11,308 bases of DNA, taken from Stramenopiles sp. TOSAG23-2. Taxonomy: Eukaryota; Sar. Below are positions 6,993 through 11,308 of this stretch, piece after piece. The notes beneath the pieces are model-generated. The model was not told the DNA's origin. It saw only the letters and a list, made by a program, of their open reading frames with translations, and did not search any database. The translations under genes were made by a program, and so were the position numbers. Where the stretch lies: the NCBI GenBank assembly GCA_900128395.1, contig LT649946.1, positions 1 to 11,308 of the forward strand, given 5' to 3'. Numbering within the stretch: position 1 is the stretch's first letter; each line of letters begins with the position of its first letter.

Positions 6993-7727
6993 CTTTTGTA
7001 TTATTGATATAATTTATTATTATATATCTATAATGTCTCTTTTGGTATATGTTATAAAAATACTACTATACGTTAAAAAAAAAATATATGGTACTACTAT
7101 TATTGTCCAAACTGTTTGTTTCTGGTATGGATATACTATTATTCAAAGGTAAAGAATTGAATGTTATTATTTTGATGTTATCAATTGTATATATGTATGT
7201 ATGTTCCAGTGTTGTTGATTTGATCTGTTATAATAATTGATTGGGTGGGTACATATTCATTTTGGTTTTATTCTTTCATCCTTTTTCGTAAATTCGCGAA
7301 GAAAGCATAGCATATAAATAGCACTATTATTTGTAAAATATTTATAGCTTTTTTTCATTATTTTATATTATTAGAATTATGGACACGTGGACATGCTGCC
7401 AAGCTTTTTTGCTGATGGGGCTCTGCCGGCATATAAATTGTAAACATTAACTACAGTATTAGTATAATAAATTTGATAGGGAAAGTAGAAAATTTGTAGC
7501 GCGGGGCCGAGAACCTTAAACCTTGGTTTGAAACATTCTATCATGACTCCATTGACCAACTTCACTCTAACTCTGCTAGCGACAGGCATGACTATATCTA
7601 TAAGACATGTAGAAAAGCAAAACGTAGATTTGGACCTGGAACATTAAATAACCATGGTTAACCACAAAATAATGAATCTCTCCAAAGAAAACAAAAACTA
7701 AGTGTGTTCGTATTTTATATTTGAGCG
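6993..7727. other. Spacer between DnaJ and rhamnosidase genes, with a GC-richer islet
   Basis: The first 380 bases are very AT-rich and include the DnaJ upstream region. The sequence from about 7378 to 7661 is visibly richer in G and C, and open frames run through it on both strands (see the separate entry). No complete gene is supported. Confidence 0.45.
7378..7661. pseudogene. Possible coding remnant, strand uncertain
   Basis: This islet stands out from the AT-rich spacer. On the plus strand, a frame without ATG runs from just after a TAG (7500) to a TAA at 7659-7661 (53 codons), with protein-like composition such as NLKPWFETFYHDSIDQ and KAKRRFGPGTLNN. Upstream, another plus frame reads GHVDMLPSFFADGALPAYKL before a stop. 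On the minus strand, a frame open from about 7643 to 7377 contains an ATG at 7587-7589 and would encode 70 residues. A GTAAAC donor at 7440 and a TTTGTAG acceptor ending at 7499 would form a 60-base intron on the plus strand, but splicing there does not bring the two protein-like plus frames into phase. I do not recognise any of these peptides. It could be a decayed gene, an exon, or an unrelated GC-rich patch. Confidence 0.2.
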
Positions 7728-10676
7728 TTATATTTTACTTCTTGTATCTTTGTGTTGATTTTTTATCTCGGCGCGTTCAACACTACAAATGTTAATATTT
7801 TTCAGTATATATTCCCCAGCTTGAACTTGATACACTTCCTTTCCAACTATGTCTACAAAACCAATACTTCCATATGGAATTGAAAATGACCACGTAAACG
7901 TATCTCCGTTTTTATTATTATATCGCGTCCAATTGCTAACAATCTTACCACGTACGGTATTCAATGATATGTTAACACCTGGAAGACTTGGTGTTTCACA
8001 TGGACAGCGTGGACGAAGTAAAATATGTGACCATCCAACACTATAAGATGCTTGATTTATTCCACCTAAATAGCGAAACATCCATACAACAACAGATGAA
8101 AACATTGGATGATTATGGCTATACGTGTTATTTGAATAAAACCAACTTTCCCATAATGTTGTTGCATTCATTTTCAACATATAACCATAGGACGGGTAAT
8201 CCTCTCTTGTCATCATATTATAAGCAGTATTCAATGGAATTGATGATAATAACGGCAATATACAGAACATACCAACTGCTGATTGAGGCACCCCATTGCC
8301 TAATTCATATAAAGATAAATTTAACATCGACTTTACTGCAGGAACTGCATCTTTTGGAACTAGATCATAATATAGCGGCATGCTTTGGCTACATTGGCTT
8401 AAATTGAACGTTTTTGTATCTGTAAATGTTCCATTAGTTTGAAGAAATAACTGATTCATTCGATTTCTAACACGTCTCGCATCTTCTTCGGCAAGCTCTG
8501 CAATGTCCTTATATCCTAACACACGATTGATTTTGGACCATGCGTGGTAATTCATCCATTGAAATACATGCCCAGTTAAACGATGTACATTACCATTTGG
8601 TTCAACATTCATCCAATCCGAAAGCCCATTTTCAATTAACGATTCATCAACATGGTTTGAAAGCATATTCATCCACTTTTTGGTAGAATTATAGGAAGAT
8701 TTTAAACTCGACGAGTCACTATAATAATCCCACATCCATGTTTGTAAAACTGGTTGGACAGTTGCCCATCCAATCGGCCCTGAACCATTTTTATCTACAC
8801 CATTGTCATATATGCCAACATATGGACTTGTTTCTGTAAAACCACCATCGTTACGCTGTGCATCATTATAATCCAGTATTCGTTTGCGGTAAAAAGATAA
8901 CATATTAAATATATGCATACCTGTTTCAGCTGTTGCTAATAAGTCACCACCATAACCAAATCGTTCACGATGCGGGCAATCAGATTGAACAGACATCATA
9001 TTTGAACTATGTGTGTTGTATGCCAAATTGAAAATTTTTTCTAATATATGTTTGTTTTCTTTCTTATCATTGCTTCTTGGAACTGAAAACGACCCATGAA
9101 CATTGATGTCAGTGCGTAAAGCAATGCCAAAAATAGAGTGGATCGCAGAGCGAAGATTTATCTTTTCATTATTTTTATTGTTGTTGCTTGTTGTTGATAG
9201 AGATACCGCAATATATCGAAATCCATGCCATGTAAATCTTGGCACATGGCTATATGTCTCATTTTCCCTTAAACCCTTTGTAATGAAAATATCTTTTTGA
9301 TATGCAATATTTGGAGCACAATCCCCACCTTCACCAGGATGTTTAATTTGTCCAGCTACACTAGTCAATCCATTCACACTTCCATTACCCCATAACACTT
9401 CACCGTAAAGAAATTCAATGGATGTATTCATGGGTAATGGTCCTTGAAAAGTCACATTAATGGTCCCAGCAAAATTTCTTCCCATGTCATACACAATTGC
9501 ATCATCATCTTTGTCGTCATCTCCGTTGTTGCGATATGGAGATATTATTTTCCCACTTAAATGTTCAAACGCTCGAATAGGTGGTAATCTTGATGCTTCT
9601 AGTACACCTAATGCACTCAAAATATGTTGTTTTACTACCATTACTCCCGTTTCTGACCATATCTCCTTTTCACGACGCTGATCATATACACTTCCCAAAT
9701 AAATATTGTTATTACTGTATGGCCCTGGGGATAACATCCATTTTCCATCTTCCTCATCATTCCCTTTATTACTCGAGACAATTTTTTTTGTTCCATCATA
9801 ATATTCTATCACAAGGTCAAGTCGAAACATTGGTGGTCCAGTTGCCAAGTCGTTTCGAAGATCTCTTTTACCCCACATTTTTAATGGGAGCAGGTTCCAC
9901 CATCCATTACCTAATGATATCTTCAATGTATGGCTGGTATGTGTCTTATTAAGCCATTCAGTAACATCAAGTGTGTTATAAGCTATACGTTTGGCAAACG
10001 ATGTCCATTCCGGATCTAAAAACGTGTCACCTGGGACTGTAAAACCATTCAGCATTGTTCGGTAATAACCCAACCCAGCAATATATAGACGTGCACGTTT
10101 TACCTCCTTGTTTTCAGTCTTGAATTTTTTTTTAAAAATTGGATTCGGGTGATTTCCATATGGTGACGTGCTGCACTTGTTATTTTTACTTTCAGAATAT
10201 CCTCCAGAATCGGTAGAATTGGCTGTTAACCAGATACCAGCCCAATCAGCTTCTTTTCTTGACATTTTAAACGTTTGTTTTCTGGACCATGCACTTGGTA
10301 TATTTCCAGTCGTTTGGTCACCACCATGAATTTCTTTCCAAACTCTAACTCTCCACTGAACTTCCTCATCAGCTTGAAGTTTTTTGCCTTGGTATGTTGC
10401 TGAGAGAGTATTATTAGTAACAACAAGTCCAGTTGTCCACGTTTCGTTATTTTCATAGATTACTTCAATTTCATAAGCCGACTGTTTACTTCTTAAAACC
10501 CACGTCAAAGAGGGGGATTGCGTATTTACAACAACAAACGTTTTTGAGTATGAAGTTAGGGGAGAACGACCATCAACGAGAAGTTTATACGGCGACTTAA
10601 TTGTTCTTTGGTCAACAGACCCTGCCATTGACATCAAGTGTACAATAATGAACGATATTAAAAACAACATTAACAT
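7728..10676 (-). CDS. Secreted alpha-L-rhamnosidase, glycoside hydrolase family GH78
   Basis: Encodes 982 residues, a full-length size for GH78. These enzymes release terminal alpha-L-rhamnose from glycans or glycosides with inversion. The N-terminus (MLMLFLISFIIVHLMSMAGS) is a signal peptide. Then come a fibronectin-III-like beta domain (about 27-138), the N-terminal rhamnosidase beta domain (about 140-350, with RARLYIAGLGYYRTMLNG and SLGNGWW), a further beta domain (about 365-525, with YDMGRNFAG), the (alpha/alpha)6 catalytic barrel (about 540-880), and a C-terminal beta domain (about 880-960, with GWSHILLRP). The catalytic-site block SDCPHRERFGYGGD provides D566, E571 (predicted general acid) and D578. 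The block TTLWESW provides E843 (predicted base), and H856 lies in the NHPMFSS block. These match the residues known in bacterial GH78 enzymes, so activity is expected. About 15 N-glycosylation sequons fit an exported glycoprotein. A bacterial origin by ancient transfer is possible but is not shown here. Confidence 0.92.
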   Translation of the reverse strand: MLMLFLISFIIVHLMSMAGSVDQRTIKSPYKLLVDGRSPLTSYSKTFVVVNTQSPSLTWVLRSKQSAYEIEVIYENNETWTTGLVVTNNTLSATYQGKKLQADEEVQWRVRVWKEIHGGDQTTGNIPSAWSRKQTFKMSRKEADWAGIWLTANSTDSGGYSESKNNKCSTSPYGNHPNPIFKKKFKTENKEVKRARLYIAGLGYYRTMLNGFTVPGDTFLDPEWTSFAKRIAYNTLDVTEWLNKTHTSHTLKISLGNGWWNLLPLKMWGKRDLRNDLATGPPMFRLDLVIEYYDGTKKIVSSNKGNDEEDGKWMLSPGPYSNNNIYLGSVYDQRREKEIWSETGVMVVKQHILSALGVLEASRLPPIRAFEHLSGKIISPYRNNGDDDKDDDAIVYDMGRNFAGTINVTFQGPLPMNTSIEFLYGEVLWGNGSVNGLTSVAGQIKHPGEGGDCAPNIAYQKDIFITKGLRENETYSHVPRFTWHGFRYIAVSLSTTSNNNKNNEKINLRSAIHSIFGIALRTDINVHGSFSVPRSNDKKENKHILEKIFNLAYNTHSSNMMSVQSDCPHRERFGYGGDLLATAETGMHIFNMLSFYRKRILDYNDAQRNDGGFTETSPYVGIYDNGVDKNGSGPIGWATVQPVLQTWMWDYYSDSSSLKSSYNSTKKWMNMLSNHVDESLIENGLSDWMNVEPNGNVHRLTGHVFQWMNYHAWSKINRVLGYKDIAELAEEDARRVRNRMNQLFLQTNGTFTDTKTFNLSQCSQSMPLYYDLVPKDAVPAVKSMLNLSLYELGNGVPQSAVGMFCILPLLSSIPLNTAYNMMTREDYPSYGYMLKMNATTLWESWFYSNNTYSHNHPMFSSVVVWMFRYLGGINQASYSVGWSHILLRPRCPCETPSLPGVNISLNTVRGKIVSNWTRYNNKNGDTFTWSFSIPYGSIGFVDIVGKEVYQVQAGEYILKNINICSVERAEIKNQHKDTRSKI

Positions 10677-11308
10677 GGCGATAAAGCAAATTTATACTAC
10701 TATAAAAAAATGTCTTATACACACAGCAATATAATAATTTATACGTACAACAAATGTTTCTTCAGTATACCACCCTTGTGTATTAAGATTTGCTTTATAT
10801 TATATTATACTTTTTTTACAAAGTACGAGTTAACCATGTAAAATAACAACACTTGTCTCTTTCTTTTTCTTATCGCAAATACATATATAGACTAAAGATA
10901 AAGATACGACGTGGTGAATTTGTGATTGCCTGATTGCCAGATTGAAATTATTACTATCTATATCACAACAGCATTTTATTTATATTGTAGTACATATACT
11001 ATTAATAGTGACTACCGGTGGTATTAATATAAACTATATTATAAGCTCCTATTATTTACGAATTATACGAATATCAAAAAGTTTAATCTCCCAATCTCCC
11101 AATCTCCCATTTTAATTTAACCGTTCTCACCATTATCATACGATCATCATATTAATAAAAATTATACGATCGTAATTTATTTTTTCTCAAGTATTTTACA
11201 CCAACTGAACACTCGCTCGACACACGACTGACAAACCATTGAAATCCGACCCCCTTTTTCTTTAAGAATCATACTCAATACCTTCATTCCATGCACCGCA
11301 TTGATAAC
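10677..11308. other. AT-rich right-edge spacer, possibly with the leader of a plus-strand gene
   Basis: This contains the upstream region of the rhamnosidase gene. It includes a small 8-base tandem repeat (11085-11108). From about 11198 the sequence becomes richer in C and A (ACCAACTGAACACTCGCTCG) and resembles a 5' leader. An ATG at 11291 opens a frame of six codons that runs off the window edge. That is too short to call a gene. Confidence 0.45.
11085..11108 (+). repeat. Three tandem copies of AATCTCCC
   Basis: Three perfect 8-base units, without a gene nearby other than the divergent rhamnosidase start about 400 bases away. Probably a short minisatellite. Confidence 0.85.

Noticed and set aside
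7988-8407. Plus-strand 139-codon frame
   Set aside because: It is antisense to the conserved catalytic part of the rhamnosidase, with no domain features of its own.
1-11308. CRISPR array, tRNA, rRNA or bacterial operon signals
   Set aside because: No regularly spaced repeats, cloverleaf sequences, rRNA signatures or Shine-Dalgarno spacing were seen. The gene structure and signal peptides point to a eukaryotic nuclear genome.

Overview
The window looks like nuclear DNA of a microbial eukaryote. The open frames are long and intronless, the spacers are strongly AT-rich, and most products carry secretory signal peptides. Two Cys-rich modules (in the DOMON protein and the DnaJ protein) resemble modules common in stramenopile algae such as diatoms. 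My best guess is a diatom or a related stramenopile; this is inference, because no rRNA or other marker gene is present.

Layout: one plus-strand gene at the left end encodes a small secreted coiled-coil protein of unknown function (317-787). Four minus-strand genes follow. They are a SNF2-family ATPase whose two RecA lobes are in reversed order (1202-3154), a secreted DOMON-domain protein with a Cys-rich tail (3642-4691), a secretory-pathway DnaJ co-chaperone of ERdj3/DNAJB11 type with an unusual N-terminal Cys-rich region (5376-6992), and a secreted GH78 alpha-L-rhamnosidase (7728-10676). The spacers hold simple repeats, an AT palindrome, a 47-base direct repeat bracketing the SNF2 and DOMON genes, and a visibly GC-richer islet at about 7378-7661 that may be a gene remnant.

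The genes do not form an obvious pathway. Four of the five enter the secretory route: an ER chaperone and three exported proteins. The SNF2 protein is the outlier, with a basic nuclear-type segment. It is also the most interesting object here. In one uninterrupted frame it reads KOW-like segment, then helicase lobe 2 (motifs IV-VI), then helicase lobe 1 (motifs I-III). This is a circular permutation of the normal SNF2 order, with the key residues of both lobes retained.
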